Of a stretch of DNA of 64,000 nt, positions 36,068 through 45,732 are shown one piece after another. Every line of letters starts with the position of its first letter. Position 1 is the first letter of the stretch. The notes under the pieces were generated by a model. It worked only from the letters and a program-made list of their open reading frames with translations. It did no database searches and was not told where the DNA came from. The stretch spans positions 310,001 to 374,000 of the forward strand of contig NZ_SORE01000002.1 in the NCBI RefSeq assembly GCF_004366595.1. Reading direction: 5' to 3'. The position numbers and the translations under genes were made by a program. Origin of the DNA: Paraburkholderia rhizosphaerae (GTDB lineage: Bacteria > Pseudomonadota > Gammaproteobacteria > Burkholderiales > Burkholderiaceae).

Positions 36068-36814
36068 CTAGCCGTGTTTCGCAATCACGCATTGATGATC
36101 GAGCAACGGTTCAGCGGTGCCGCTCCCATCTTCGATGTTCAACGCGCTATTGACGATCAGCCAACCGTCTTTCGTGGTTGCCCCGGCGCCTGTGACAAAA
36201 ATGGTTTGCTCGGCCATTTCGTCGGTACCCGGGCGATCGCGCGCGACGACCCGAAACGGATTGTTCTGCGCCGACAGATTCGCAACCCGCATCACCCGAT
36301 ATCGATGGCCCTGGAGCGTCGCAGGGCGCCACATGCCAAGCGGTTCGTCGCGATAGGGAGCGAGCGCGCCGATGATGTCGGGCTGCACGCAGTCGATATG
36401 AATATGCAATTGCTGTTGCGAGCGTCGAAATTTCGAATTGATTTCAAGTCCGAGCTGATCGTCTGGCAATTGAACCTTCGCGCGCACGCTGACGTAGTGC
36501 CGTGAATGCCACGCATCGACCCAATAGTCGGGTGCATCCGGCTCGAGAATCTGCGGGCTCTCGATGCCGGTGACCCGATCGGTTGGAATCAGCAGGAACT
36601 GGGTGCTGCCTTGGATATCCTTCAGGATCGCATAGCGTTTTGCGAGGTTGACGTCCGTGCATACCCCCGGCTTGCCGGTCGACTGCTCGGGCGGCACGCA
36701 TTGTTCATGAACGATTTGCCATAGCGCATTCGGGTTGCTGGCCGCCAGCGACGCGCAGCCGCCCACTACCACGGCCAGCGAAAAGACCAGTGTTTTCCGC
36801 AAAAAATTGAACAT
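36068..36814 (-). CDS. cdh: CDP-diacylglycerol diphosphatase
   Basis: A 248-residue Cdh-family enzyme of the HIT superfamily. It starts with a lipoprotein-like signal (VVVGGCAS, Cys near 20) and has a conserved block NPNALWQIVHEQCVP. The catalytic QQLHIHIDCVQPD gives the H-x-H arrangement, and WHSRHYVSVRAK lies nearby. It splits CDP-diacylglycerol into CMP and phosphatidate at the inner membrane. It sits between the operon terminator and an amidase on the same strand, 19 bases from the amidase stop. Confidence 0.88.
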   Translation of the reverse strand: MFNFLRKTLVFSLAVVVGGCASLAASNPNALWQIVHEQCVPPEQSTGKPGVCTDVNLAKRYAILKDIQGSTQFLLIPTDRVTGIESPQILEPDAPDYWVDAWHSRHYVSVRAKVQLPDDQLGLEINSKFRRSQQQLHIHIDCVQPDIIGALAPYRDEPLGMWRPATLQGHRYRVMRVANLSAQNNPFRVVARDRPGTDEMAEQTIFVTGAGATTKDGWLIVNSALNIEDGSGTAEPLLDHQCVIAKHG

Positions 36815-36833
36815 TCAAAAGACTCATCGGTAG

Positions 36834-38279
36834 TTAGATAGTGGGTGGCGCAAGTGCGCCGAGAACCTGTTCGCATGCGCTACCGATCGCAAGCAGGCGC
36901 CTGTCGCTGCCGAGTGGGCCGTCGAACTCGATGCCGACCGGCAAGCCGTCCGCGGTGCGGCCGGCGGGCACTGACAGGCCGGGCAGCCCGGCATTGGCCG
37001 ACGGATCGGTGTTGCGCAGGTACGCGAGCATCGTGTCGAGCACCCGGCCGTTCACCGAGACCACCGACGAGCCGCGAATTTCATCGAGCGGCGTGGCGGG
37101 AATGCAAGTAGTGGGAAACAGCAGTGCATCGATGCGCTGCGCGGTGAATGTCGTAGCGTACAGCTGTTGCAGCCGGGGCCGCCAGGTGGTGAGTGCGGCC
37201 TGATAGTACGGTCCGAATGGGTCCGCGAGAATCGCCGCGAAAATTTCGCGCACGTCGGGACTCGCAATTGACTGCGCGAGTTCTTCGACCGTCTGCACCG
37301 GCGCATGGTTCGCAGTCAGCCATGCGCGGATATCGTCGAGCGTTTCATGCGCGGTGATTGGTGCCGTTTGCTCGTTCAGTGCCAGCAGGTCGGGTAGCGC
37401 GAGTTCGACGAAAGTCACGCCCGCGGCTCCGAGCGCACGCTGCGCGGCGCGCGCGACCGCTTCCACTGCCGGGTCAAGATCGCTCCATAGCGGCACGGGC
37501 AGGCCAATGCGCAGGCCTGCAAGCGCGACCGGCGGCAGCGTGCTGTCGCCGGTGATCACCGCGTCGAGCAGCGCGGCATCGGCCACCGTGCGCGTGATCG
37601 GGCCGACCGTATCGCGCGTGTGGCTCAGCGGAATGACCGCGTCCGGATCGTGATAACGGCGTTGCGCGCCGCCATTGCCCACCGATGGCCGAAAACCGAC
37701 GCATCCTGTCAGTGCGGCCGGAATGCGATTCGAGCCGCTCGTGTCGGTGCCCAGGCCCGCGGGTGCAATGCGCGCGGCGACCGCAACCGCATTGCCGCCC
37801 GACGAACCGCCCGGAATCAGGCCTGGGTCGTACGGATTGCGCACGGGTCCGGGCGCGGCGAAATTGGTGCTGGTAATGCCGCACGCGAGCTCATGCATGT
37901 TCGCTTTGCCGAGCAGCACTGCGCCCGCATCGATCAGACGCTGGACAGAGGGCGCGTTGCTCTTCGGTTTGAAACCCGCGAGTGCGGGCGTGGCGCCCGC
38001 CGTCTGCAAATCCGCAGTGTTGATGTTGTCCTTCACGACCACCGGCAGACCCGCGAGCGGCAGGCGCGCTTTCGCGTCGGGCGATAACGCATCGATACGA
38101 CGCGCGGCCTTGAGCGCGCCTTCCATATTCAACGCGGTCAATGCATTAAGGCTTGCGAGCGCCGCTGCGCGGGCGAGCAGCGTTGCCGCGTAGTCGGTCG
38201 CGCGCAGCTTGCCCGCCTGGATCGCCGCAACCGCTTCGCATGCGGTGAGTGCCAGTTGTTCGTCGACGGTCCATGCCAT
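36834..38279 (-). CDS. Amidase (amidase-signature family)
   Basis: A 481-residue amidase with the Ser-Ser-Lys triad: Lys83 (VVVKDNI), the cis-Ser in GGSSGGNA (about 159) and the nucleophile Ser183 in GTDTSGSNRIPAALTG. The normal GGS turn is SGS here, which keeps the nucleophile. It belongs near indoleacetamide hydrolase and related amidases; the substrate is unknown. I took the ATG at 38279, which has GGGAGG 10 bases upstream, over the longer start at 38327. It precedes cdh on the same strand and follows the ferritin-like gene. Confidence 0.88.
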   Translation of the reverse strand: MAWTVDEQLALTACEAVAAIQAGKLRATDYAATLLARAAALASLNALTALNMEGALKAARRIDALSPDAKARLPLAGLPVVVKDNINTADLQTAGATPALAGFKPKSNAPSVQRLIDAGAVLLGKANMHELACGITSTNFAAPGPVRNPYDPGLIPGGSSGGNAVAVAARIAPAGLGTDTSGSNRIPAALTGCVGFRPSVGNGGAQRRYHDPDAVIPLSHTRDTVGPITRTVADAALLDAVITGDSTLPPVALAGLRIGLPVPLWSDLDPAVEAVARAAQRALGAAGVTFVELALPDLLALNEQTAPITAHETLDDIRAWLTANHAPVQTVEELAQSIASPDVREIFAAILADPFGPYYQAALTTWRPRLQQLYATTFTAQRIDALLFPTTCIPATPLDEIRGSSVVSVNGRVLDTMLAYLRNTDPSANAGLPGLSVPAGRTADGLPVGIEFDGPLGSDRRLLAIGSACEQVLGALAPPTI

Positions 38280-38369
38280 GCGGTATTTCCTCCCGGTGGA
38301 TGCGCGCGGCCGCGTCCGCACAGCCACAGCCAGGCCGCACGGCGCGGAATCGGCGCGACGGGAGGCCTT

Positions 38370-39275
38370 TTACTTCTTCATGAAGCGCAGCGCAAGCCGC
38401 GCGAGCCGCGGCATCATCAACGGACGCAGCAGACGTGCATCATAGCCGCTCATGCGTTGCTCGTTTTCGACGACGCACAGTGCGAGAAGTTGCCGCGCGT
38501 TCAGCCCATCGCCGATCGTCGCACTGTTGGCCGCGAGGAAATTGGAATCGTGCGCGACGCCGTCGGCATCGATACCCTTCGCGATGGCGATGCGGTCCCA
38601 CACCAGTTTTGCCCAGATCGCGGCCACGCGCAGCGAGTGCCATGGACGACGCCACCACGGCATCGTGCGCCGGTACCAGGTGACCCAGTTGATAAAGAAC
38701 AGGATATGGCGCGCCTCTTCCTGAATGACCGGTTCGAAGGTTTCGACGAGCGCTTCGGGGAAGTAACCGGATTGCTGGGCTGAACGGAACAGGCCGAACG
38801 CGAAGAAACTGTCGATGCATTCGCTATAGCCGGTAAACATCCATGCCCATTCGGGATCGCGCGGCGCGGGGTATTCGGGCTCCGGCGCAAGCTCGATGCC
38901 GTATGCGGCGACGAGGCGCGACAGCACGTGCTTGTGACGCGCTTCTTCGGCTGCGTCCATTTCGATCGCTTCGCGTAGCAACGGGTCCTGCAATGTGGCC
39001 GCGTAAGTGGCCACGCGAATCGATGCGCGACCTTCGGTTTGTACGGCGATGTCCCAGATCGGTAGCGACGTCAGGCGTTTCAGCGCGTCCGGCGCGAGCG
39101 GTGGCCAGTTGATGACCGCGGGTTTATAAGGGTTATGAGTTTCCAGCAACATGCGGCAGAACATCTGCTTGTGATCTTCGGAGCCGATTCGCATGCGGGC
39201 CTGGTGTCGATACTTCCAATGGCGCAGCGCATGGTCGGCTCGGGCGGCAGCAGCATCTGTCAAGGTATCGGACAT
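38370..39275 (-). CDS. Ferritin-like di-iron domain protein
   Basis: A 301-residue helical protein with a ferritin-like four-helix core. Metal-binding candidates: an Asp/Glu-rich helix EMDAAEEARHKHVL (ExxRH) and, on a later helix, FEPVIQEEARHILFFINW (ExxRH again), with Glu in GYSECIDSFFAFG between them. The repeated E-x-x-R-H matches di-iron oxidase or hydroxylase-like proteins. The C-terminal 80 residues are basic. Its role is unknown; it is expressed with or near the amidase, 90 bases away. Confidence 0.75.
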   Translation of the reverse strand: MSDTLTDAAAARADHALRHWKYRHQARMRIGSEDHKQMFCRMLLETHNPYKPAVINWPPLAPDALKRLTSLPIWDIAVQTEGRASIRVATYAATLQDPLLREAIEMDAAEEARHKHVLSRLVAAYGIELAPEPEYPAPRDPEWAWMFTGYSECIDSFFAFGLFRSAQQSGYFPEALVETFEPVIQEEARHILFFINWVTWYRRTMPWWRRPWHSLRVAAIWAKLVWDRIAIAKGIDADGVAHDSNFLAANSATIGDGLNARQLLALCVVENEQRMSGYDARLLRPLMMPRLARLALRFMKK

Positions 39276-39479
39276 GGCAGGTGTGATGGAGCGTCTCGCA
39301 GATATGGCACCCTATTTTGTCACAATAATCTGGTATGTCGCTTGCGCGGCCGCACCGGCCGCCACAGGCAAGCGTTTGCGCATATGTCGGCTGCCGGCGC
39401 GAATGCTGTCCTGGTGCTGAATCGCACCTGTATCGGTCAGCGGCTTTCGTATGGTAATTGGACTTGCGCTGCGCGTCTT

Positions 39480-39722
39480 TTATTGATGGTCGTCGACCCA
39501 CAGACGTCCCCAGCGGAACGCGTAGGCCAGCGCGTGTTCTTCGTCGAAGAAGTAGTCGAGTGCGTCGAACGAATACGCGTGGCCCGGCTCCGCCGCGCTT
39601 TTCTCGATGGTCAGATTGGCCGCGAACAATCCGTTCGGCAGGCGCTGTGCGGCGGGGGCGACCCGGTACCCCTTGTAGCGAATCAGTCGGTTCATTTGGT
39701 CCTGAGTCCGGTTCTGGTTCAT
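39480..39722 (-). CDS. Small conserved-looking protein of unknown function
   Basis: An 80-residue protein: MNRLIRYKGYRVAPAAQRL, then GLFAANLTIEKSAA and SFDALDYFFDEEHALAYAFR, ending WGRLWVDDHQ. The pattern (a basic first strand, a beta pair, and a final helix with Trp) resembles a small alpha/beta family common in Burkholderia that I cannot name. The frame runs further upstream, but only this part looks protein-like. ATGs at 39722 and 39695 are both possible starts. Confidence 0.6.
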   Translation of the reverse strand: MNQNRTQDQMNRLIRYKGYRVAPAAQRLPNGLFAANLTIEKSAAEPGHAYSFDALDYFFDEEHALAYAFRWGRLWVDDHQ

Positions 39723-39984
39723 CCGGTTGACGCGACTATCGTTCGCCAAAGCTTGCACGTCTGTGGGGTCGCACACGGTGCGACGACGCGCTCTGTGCGC
39801 GTGGCCGCATAGCGCGTGCGATTGGCGTGCGATTGGCTTTCGCGTGACGTGAACTGGCGGATCGGGTGGCGCTGTTCCGTGACACGGCTTAACGATCGGC
39901 GCGATGCGGACCGTCACCGTCGTCGATGCACATAAAGTGCGTGGTGCTCGAGCGCGGCGACCGGTCCTTGCCCTTGGTCTTGCG

Positions 39985-40647
39985 CTAGTCGGCCAGAGCG
40001 AAGATGCCCGCAAGGCTCGCATGAGGTGAACCGCCGGGTTCTACCGCACCACCGCTATGCGGCTGCCCGCCGAACGCGAGCGCGAATTGCGCGGCCTGGC
40101 GTCCGACTGTCGCGAGTTGTTCGGCGACCTTCGGGTCCGAGCAATGGTCCGCACTATCGAAGCGCGTTTCGAGCGTGTTGATGCCTGCGCCGAACGGCGT
40201 GGGCCACGCGCGCAGCGCGTGCACGATCGAGCGCAGCGAGGTCAGCACCGAGCCCGCTGCCTGCCATCCGTACGCAGTCACGATACAACCGGCCGCGCGT
40301 CCGTCGAGATACGGGCGCGCATCGTCACGCAGGTCTTCGAGTGTGTCGAGTGCGTTTTTAACGAGCCCGGATACGCCGCCGTGATAACCCGGCGTTGCGA
40401 TGACCAGTGCGTCGGCGTTGCGTACGGATTCGATCAGCTCACGTTGCTCTTCGGTGCGCTCGACGCTGTCCGCCGCGTAGTGCGGCAGCCGATGCAGGAA
40501 CGCGCCGCCGAACAGACGGGTTTGCGCGCCGGCCTGTTGCGCGCCGCGCAGCGCGAATGCAAGCGCGCGCTCGGTCGACGACGCCGCGCGTGTCGTGCCG
40601 CCGATGCCGACGACAAGGGGCGCGCGGGGATGCTCGAAACGGTTCAA
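39985..40647 (-). CDS. NADPH-dependent FMN reductase
   Basis: A 220-residue flavodoxin-like reductase. The phosphate-binding loop is GGTTRAASSTERALAFAL and the flavin-binding turn is ATPGYHGGVSGLVKNALDTL, as in SsuE/ArsH-type proteins. It would reduce FMN with NADPH and supply FMNH2 to a monooxygenase or desulphonation enzyme, none of which is adjacent. It is convergent with nothing and stands alone. Confidence 0.85.
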   Translation of the reverse strand: MNRFEHPRAPLVVGIGGTTRAASSTERALAFALRGAQQAGAQTRLFGGAFLHRLPHYAADSVERTEEQRELIESVRNADALVIATPGYHGGVSGLVKNALDTLEDLRDDARPYLDGRAAGCIVTAYGWQAAGSVLTSLRSIVHALRAWPTPFGAGINTLETRFDSADHCSDPKVAEQLATVGRQAAQFALAFGGQPHSGGAVEPGGSPHASLAGIFALAD

Positions 40648-40833
40648 CTGATGACTCCTTGCTCAGTAACGGTGCGGCTACGGCCAGGCTGGAACCGCTA
40701 TCTTAGAGATCGATTCGCGTGGCGCGAACCGACTTTTCGTTCTAACGATATACCGAACAACGGCTGTTTGCAGGCAGGCCGCGTGACGCCAGCGCCGCAC
40801 GCATGCTGTTCTGCAGGTGGCGCCCGGCGCCGT

Positions 40834-40866
40834 GCCGCAAAGTTCAATGCGTTTGAGCTTTGCGGC
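40834..40866 (-). terminator. Long hairpin after the symporter gene
   Basis: A 14-base stem (GCCGCAAAGTTCAA with TTGAGCTTTGCGGC, one G-U pair) and a 5-base loop, starting 20 bases after the symporter stop on the minus strand. There is no T tract, so it may be an RNA-stabilising hairpin or a rho-assisted stop. Confidence 0.4.
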
Positions 40867-40885
40867 GACCCGAACTCGCATCGAA

Positions 40886-42217
40886 CTAGTGCGACGACCT
40901 GGATGCGGACAGGCCGGCCGGCGCTGTAGCCGCATCGTCGGGTATCGACGGAATCGTTTCGGATAACGGATAGGCATGACCGGTCCAGGGCTCCAGTCCG
41001 TTCTCCCATTTCGCGATGACTGCGGACGCGACACTATTGCCGACCACGTTGGTGGTCGTGCGTCCCATATCGATGAACTGATCGATCGCAAGCAGCAGCA
41101 CGACGCCTTCGACCGGCAGCCCGAATAGCGGCAGCGTCGCGGCAATCACGACGATGGCCGCGCGCGGTACGCCGGCGACGCCCTTGCTGGTCAGCATCAT
41201 CACGAGCAGCATCCAGAACTGTTGCCCGAACGACAGGTGAATGTCATAGGCCTGCGCGATAAAGAGCGCGGCAAACGCCTGATACATCATCGAGCCGTCA
41301 AGGTTGAACGAGTACGCGAGCGGCAGCACGAAGTTGCTGATGCGCGGTTTGACGCCGAAACGGGTCAACTGCTCGATGGTCTTCGGGTAAGCGGCTTCGC
41401 TGCTCGACGTGCAGAACGCGATGATCATCGGTTCGCGAATCATCCTGATCAGCGCGAAAATCGGCTTACCGAGCACGCCATAACCGGCTGCGAGCAGCAC
41501 GCACCACAACACCATCATGCTGAAATACACCGCGCCGATAAATTTGCCATACGTGACAAGCATGCCGAGCCCCTGCACGGTAATCACCGCGGCGACTGCA
41601 CCGAACACGCCAAGCGGTGCGAACCACATCACATAGCCGGTAATTTTCAGCATGATCGAGAACAGTCCCTCGATTGACGATAGCAGTGCGGGCGGCAGCT
41701 TGTCTTTCATCGCGCCCATTGCAATGCCGAAGAACACCGAGAACACGAGAATCGGCAAGATCTCGTTGTTCGCCATCGCCTCGACGATGCTGGACGGCAC
41801 GATGTGCGTGACGAAGTTGTGCAGATTGAACGCGGCAGTGCTGACACCCGCGCTCGCACCCGCCGCCGGCACATGCAGGTTCATCTGGTGGCCCAGGTCG
41901 AATGCGTTCGCCAGCACCATGCCGATCAGCAGCGACGCGAACGATGCGCAGAAAAACCAGCCGAGCGCCTTCAGGCCCGCGCGGCCGACCACTTTCGGGT
42001 CGCCGATCGCAGACAGCCCTGACACGAGGCCGCTGAATACGAGCGGCGCGATCACCATCTTGATGAGCCGCAGAAAGATATCGGTAACCAGCGAGAAATT
42101 GGCGGCCATCGCTTTTGCTGCCGCAGGCGAATCCGCCGATTGGTGACAGAGGTACCCGGCCGCGATGCCTAACAGCATGCCGACGACAATCGCCAGCCCC
42201 AGTCTGTTCTGTTTCAC
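40886..42217 (-). CDS. Dicarboxylate/amino acid:cation symporter (DAACS family)
   Basis: A 443-residue secondary transporter of the DctA/GltP family. Early segments include NRLGLAIVVGMLLGIAAGYL. The substrate site is shown by AFCTSSSEAAYPKTIEQL (serine-rich re-entrant loop) and SFNLDGSMMYQAF. It imports C4-dicarboxylates or glutamate/aspartate with Na+ or H+. I chose the GTG at 42217 because GGGAG lies 7 bases upstream; in-frame ATGs at 42244 and 42238 are possible but lack a ribosome binding site. The racemase gene at 42446 lies upstream on the same strand and supports acidic amino acids. Confidence 0.88.
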   Translation of the reverse strand: MKQNRLGLAIVVGMLLGIAAGYLCHQSADSPAAAKAMAANFSLVTDIFLRLIKMVIAPLVFSGLVSGLSAIGDPKVVGRAGLKALGWFFCASFASLLIGMVLANAFDLGHQMNLHVPAAGASAGVSTAAFNLHNFVTHIVPSSIVEAMANNEILPILVFSVFFGIAMGAMKDKLPPALLSSIEGLFSIMLKITGYVMWFAPLGVFGAVAAVITVQGLGMLVTYGKFIGAVYFSMMVLWCVLLAAGYGVLGKPIFALIRMIREPMIIAFCTSSSEAAYPKTIEQLTRFGVKPRISNFVLPLAYSFNLDGSMMYQAFAALFIAQAYDIHLSFGQQFWMLLVMMLTSKGVAGVPRAAIVVIAATLPLFGLPVEGVVLLLAIDQFIDMGRTTTNVVGNSVASAVIAKWENGLEPWTGHAYPLSETIPSIPDDAATAPAGLSASRSSH

Positions 42218-42445
42218 GCTTTGTCTCCCGCGCATCATGCGCATTGAAATGGACTTATGCGTTGCAAGCCGCGCGCCGACTTCTGCCGGTAGTGCGGCAG
42301 AACTATCTTCATCGACCAAAATTCATTGCGCTGATTGGCATGTGAATGCGCGTGATTGCACCGCTCATTGCGCCGCTTGGTTAACGCCGCTTGGTTCACT
42401 AAGTAAAGGTATCGATGCGCGACACCGTGCCCGGTGTGCATGGCG

Positions 42446-43195
42446 TTACGTGCGGGATATCGAAGCAGCCGGCAGCGGCTCGAAGCGGAGTGCATAGCGT
42501 ACGCAACGCCGTGCGAGGTGAGTGGTGGCGTCGAGTACAGGTCGCGTGAGGTCGCCATCGCTGAGTACCAGCGGCACTTCGGTGCAAGCCGCGATCACCG
42601 CATCCGCGCCCGCGTCGATCAGCATTTCGCCGAACGTGCGCATCGCGTTGCGCGTCGCGCTGGACAGGTCGCCGAGTTTGACCCGGTATAGCAGCGCCAT
42701 CAGGCGCTCCTGATCAGCTGGCGTGAGGACGACCGGAGTGCGCCCGAGACGCGCGAAAGCCTTTTGATAGAGACCCGCTTCAATGCAGCCGCGCGTGGCA
42801 AGCAGGCCAAAGCGCGGCGAATTCGGGAACAGATGATCGCAACTTGCACACGCCTCTTCGATCATGCTGACGAACGGCACATTCACCGCTGCGCGAATCT
42901 CGGGCTCGAATGCGTGCGCGGTATTGCACGGCATCACGAGAAAATCGGCGCCCGCGCGCTCGAGTCCCGCAGCCATCGCGGCGAGCACCGTGCCGGGCGA
43001 TTCGCCGCGGCCGGCAAGCGCTTCGCTGCGATCCGGTATTTGCGGGTTTGAATCGATGTGCACACGAAGGTGATCCTGCTCGCACTCGGCTGGCGTCGCC
43101 GCAATCAGCTTCGAGTAAAAATCGACGGTTGCCCGTGGGCCCATCCCGCCTAGAACGCCGATTACGAGACTTGCCGATGGTGTGCCGTTGGCCAT
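42446..43195 (-). CDS. Aspartate/glutamate racemase family protein
   Basis: A 249-residue cofactor-independent racemase with two catalytic Cys: Cys90 (FLVMPCNTAHAF) and Cys204 (VIAACTEVPLV). The N-terminus VIGVLGGMGPRATVDFY is typical of aspartate racemases. It converts L- and D-aspartate or glutamate, or hydrolyses a related amide. It precedes the symporter on the same strand (228 bases), suggesting D-amino acid uptake and conversion. Confidence 0.88.
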   Translation of the reverse strand: MANGTPSASLVIGVLGGMGPRATVDFYSKLIAATPAECEQDHLRVHIDSNPQIPDRSEALAGRGESPGTVLAAMAAGLERAGADFLVMPCNTAHAFEPEIRAAVNVPFVSMIEEACASCDHLFPNSPRFGLLATRGCIEAGLYQKAFARLGRTPVVLTPADQERLMALLYRVKLGDLSSATRNAMRTFGEMLIDAGADAVIAACTEVPLVLSDGDLTRPVLDATTHLARRCVRYALRFEPLPAASISRT

Positions 43196-43451
43196 GACGA
43201 TTCCCGATCGCGGAAAGGGTATGGTCGATGATAGTTTTCAGAACCGTAATCTTCCAGATTCAATTGCGCGGGCGATGATTGACAGTCGTGCAACGCTTGC
43301 GAATTGCATACTTCGGACACGCGATTGCAAGTTTTATGTGAAAATCCTGCGCCTGCGAGTGAGTGCCGCGAATAAAAATGAAAGGCCTGCCGCACATGGG
43401 CGCGTTTAGAAGAGCCCACACGCAAACCGATGAAGGATAAGGAGTAGACAG

Positions 43452-44774
43452 TTGATTCAGCGCATCTCGCAGTTTTTCACGCAGGTCGTGCACCGCGTGC
43501 TTCCCGACCCCCTGATTTTCGCCATCTTCCTGACCATCGCGACCTTCCTGCTGGCATTCGGCCTGACACCGAAGCCGCCGATCGAGCTGATTTCACTGTG
43601 GGGCGCGGGTTTCTGGAATCTGCTCGCGTTCTCGATGCAGATGGCGATGATTCTGGTCACCGGGCACGCGCTCGCGAGTTCGGGCCCGGTCAAGCGGCTG
43701 CTCGTCGCGCTGGCGAATTCCGCGCGCACGCCGGGGCAGGCCGTGATGCTGGTCGCTTTCGTCGGCGCGGTCGCATGTGCAATCAACTGGGGTTTCGGGC
43801 TCGTGCTCGGCGCGATGCTGTCGCGTGAAGTCGCGCGGCGTGTGCGCGGCACCGACTACCGGTTGCTCGTCGCCTGTGCGTACATGGGCTTTCTGACGTG
43901 GCACGGCGGCCTGTCGGGCTCGGTGCCGCTGGTCGCCGCGACCAAGGGCAATCCGATGGAAAAGACCATCGGCCTGATCCCGGTGTCGCACACCATTTTC
44001 ACCGGCTATAACGCGTTCATCACGTTCGGGCTGATCGTGATGCTGCCGATTCTCGCGCGCCTGATGATGCCGAAGCCACAGGATGTGGTCGCGGTCGATC
44101 CCGCGTTGCTCGAAGAACCGCCGACCGTCGAACGCAAGCTGCCGCCGAACGCAACGCTTGCCGAACGCCTCGAAGAAAGCCGGTTGCTGGCGATGCTCGT
44201 CGCACTTGTCTGCTATGGCTTCCTGGTTGTGCGCACAGTGACGAAGGGCTTCACGCTCGACATCGACACGGTGAATCTCGTGTTCCTCGCGACCGGCATG
44301 CTGCTGCACAAGACGCCGATGGCGTATGCACGCGCGGTGGCCGCGGCGGCGCGTGGCGCGTCGGGCATCATGATCCAGTTTCCGTTCTACGCCGGCATTC
44401 AGGCGCTAATGGATCACTCGGGTCTGGCCGGCGTGATTACGAAATGGTTCGTCGATATCGCGAACGTGCACACGTTCCCGCTGCTCGCGTTTCTGAGCTC
44501 GGCGGTCATCAACTTCGCGGTGCCGAGCGGCGGCGGCCACTGGGTCGTGCAAGGGCCGTTCGTGATGCCGGCCGCGCAGGCGCTCGGCGCAGACCTCGGC
44601 AAGTCGGCGATGGCAATCGCCTACGGCGAAGCGTGGACCAATATGGCGCAGCCGTTCTGGGCGCTGCCCGCGCTTGCGATCGCCGGGCTCGGCGTGCGCG
44701 ACATCATGGGCTATTGCGTGACCGCATTGCTGTTCTCGGGCGTCGTGTTCGTCGCCGGGATGTACCTGTTTTAA
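43452..44774 (+). CDS. atoE: Short-chain fatty acid transporter (AtoE family)
   Basis: A 440-residue, multi-helix transporter. Marks include LPDPLIFAIFLTIATF at the start, NWGFGLVLGAMLSREVARR, YMGFLTWHGGLSGSVPL and FAVPSGGGHWVVQGPFVMPA in the C-terminal half, as in AtoE. It imports acetoacetate, butyrate or similar acids. The start is a TTG with AAGGAG 8 bases upstream, as no in-frame ATG is close. The usual CoA-transferase partners (atoDA) are absent from this window. It is divergent from the racemase. Confidence 0.85.
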   Translation: MIQRISQFFTQVVHRVLPDPLIFAIFLTIATFLLAFGLTPKPPIELISLWGAGFWNLLAFSMQMAMILVTGHALASSGPVKRLLVALANSARTPGQAVMLVAFVGAVACAINWGFGLVLGAMLSREVARRVRGTDYRLLVACAYMGFLTWHGGLSGSVPLVAATKGNPMEKTIGLIPVSHTIFTGYNAFITFGLIVMLPILARLMMPKPQDVVAVDPALLEEPPTVERKLPPNATLAERLEESRLLAMLVALVCYGFLVVRTVTKGFTLDIDTVNLVFLATGMLLHKTPMAYARAVAAAARGASGIMIQFPFYAGIQALMDHSGLAGVITKWFVDIANVHTFPLLAFLSSAVINFAVPSGGGHWVVQGPFVMPAAQALGADLGKSAMAIAYGEAWTNMAQPFWALPALAIAGLGVRDIMGYCVTALLFSGVVFVAGMYLF

Positions 44775-44787
44775 GCCCCGCAAATGA

Positions 44788-44830
44788 TTCGAGGGCGTAT
44801 GCGATCGATCGGATCGCACACGCCCTCGAA
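44788..44830. terminator. Large hairpin between convergent genes
   Basis: A 19-base stem with one mismatch (TTCGAGGGCGTATGCGATC against GATCGCACACGCCCTCGAA) and a 5-base loop. It lies 14 bases after the atoE stop and just before the convergent DUF417 gene. There is no T run, so a two-way, rho-aided stop is likely. Confidence 0.5.
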
Positions 44831-44852
44831 CCTGTCTCCTCCGTGTTGGCGC

Positions 44853-45377
44853 TTATGCCAGCGCGCGCCGCCCGTCGTTACTCTGCGTTGCACGTCCATC
44901 AACCAGCACCCGCGCAACGTCTTCCTTCAACAGGTAGACCGACACCGCCAGCAGCACGACATCCTTCATCAGGAACGGCACGTTGCCTGCCATCGCCGGG
45001 AAGCCGCCCGCCGATGCCGCCCAGCCGTCAGGCATGAACGGAATGATGGTGACCGTCCCGACGAAGGTCGCAACCGACCCGAGCGCGCCCAGCACGCCGA
45101 TGCGTTTGTTCCAGAAACCGATGAAGATCAGCGTGCCGAACAGCCACTCGGATACGCCGAGAAACCAGCTTGCACCGCGAATACCGAATACCGGGTACAG
45201 CCAGAAGATCAGCGGGCCATGGCTGATGTAGGGAATCAGCACCTGCGCTTCGTAGTTAAACCATTTCTGGTAACCGAAGAACAGAAAGATGATGACCATC
45301 GACGCACGCACGATGTGATAGCTAAGGTCCCGCTTCAGCAGACCCGTGCGAGCCAGTGCGTTCACTAGTGTGTCCAT
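44853..45377 (-). CDS. DUF417 (YkgB/RclC family) membrane protein
   Basis: A 174-residue inner-membrane protein with about four helices. The DUF417 pattern is clear: VRASMVIIFLFFGYQKWFNY, then ISHGPLIFWLYPVFGIRG, and EWLFGTLIFIGFW. RclC of E. coli, in this family, belongs to a reactive-chlorine defence operon; the molecular function is unknown. The ATG at 45377 has GAGGAG in front. It is 22 bases after the DUF4148 gene and may be co-transcribed with it. Confidence 0.85.
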   Translation of the reverse strand: MDTLVNALARTGLLKRDLSYHIVRASMVIIFLFFGYQKWFNYEAQVLIPYISHGPLIFWLYPVFGIRGASWFLGVSEWLFGTLIFIGFWNKRIGVLGALGSVATFVGTVTIIPFMPDGWAASAGGFPAMAGNVPFLMKDVVLLAVSVYLLKEDVARVLVDGRATQSNDGRRALA

Positions 45378-45399
45378 GTTTCGCTCCTCGTTTTGTTCA

Positions 45400-45732
45400 T
45401 TAATGGTGGCTATACAGGTTGCCGGTTTGACGGCGCTCGTTCCATCCGGCGGCCGGACGGGAACCTGAAGAGAAGCTGCCGCTAGCGGAGCCGCCATATG
45501 CGGTGTCGGCGGCGGCCTTGCTGGCCGCGCGGTTCGCGACATACACGGTGGCTGCATTGGGTTGCGCGTCCGGATAGTGGACCCTGCTGGTCGGATACGT
45601 GCCGTTCTGTTCGGCTGCGATCAGTTCGTTACGGACCTGAGCGCGAGTCAACGGCGCGACGTCAGTTGCATGAGCGGCAAACGGAGGGACCAGCAGCGCG
45701 GCAACGACAAGAGCCTGATTCAGACGTTTCAT
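45400..45732 (-). CDS. DUF4148 exported protein
   Basis: A 110-residue protein with a signal peptide (residues 1-22, ending AHAT) and the DUF4148 motif LTRAQVRNELIAAEQNGTYP. A Ser/Gly/Ala-rich tail follows (GGSASGSFSSGSRP). The family is nearly confined to Burkholderiales, has many copies per genome, and has no known function. It precedes the DUF417 gene. Its start at 45732 follows a purine-rich stretch. Confidence 0.85.
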   Translation of the reverse strand: MKRLNQALVVAALLVPPFAAHATDVAPLTRAQVRNELIAAEQNGTYPTSRVHYPDAQPNAATVYVANRAASKAAADTAYGGSASGSFSSGSRPAAGWNERRQTGNLYSHH

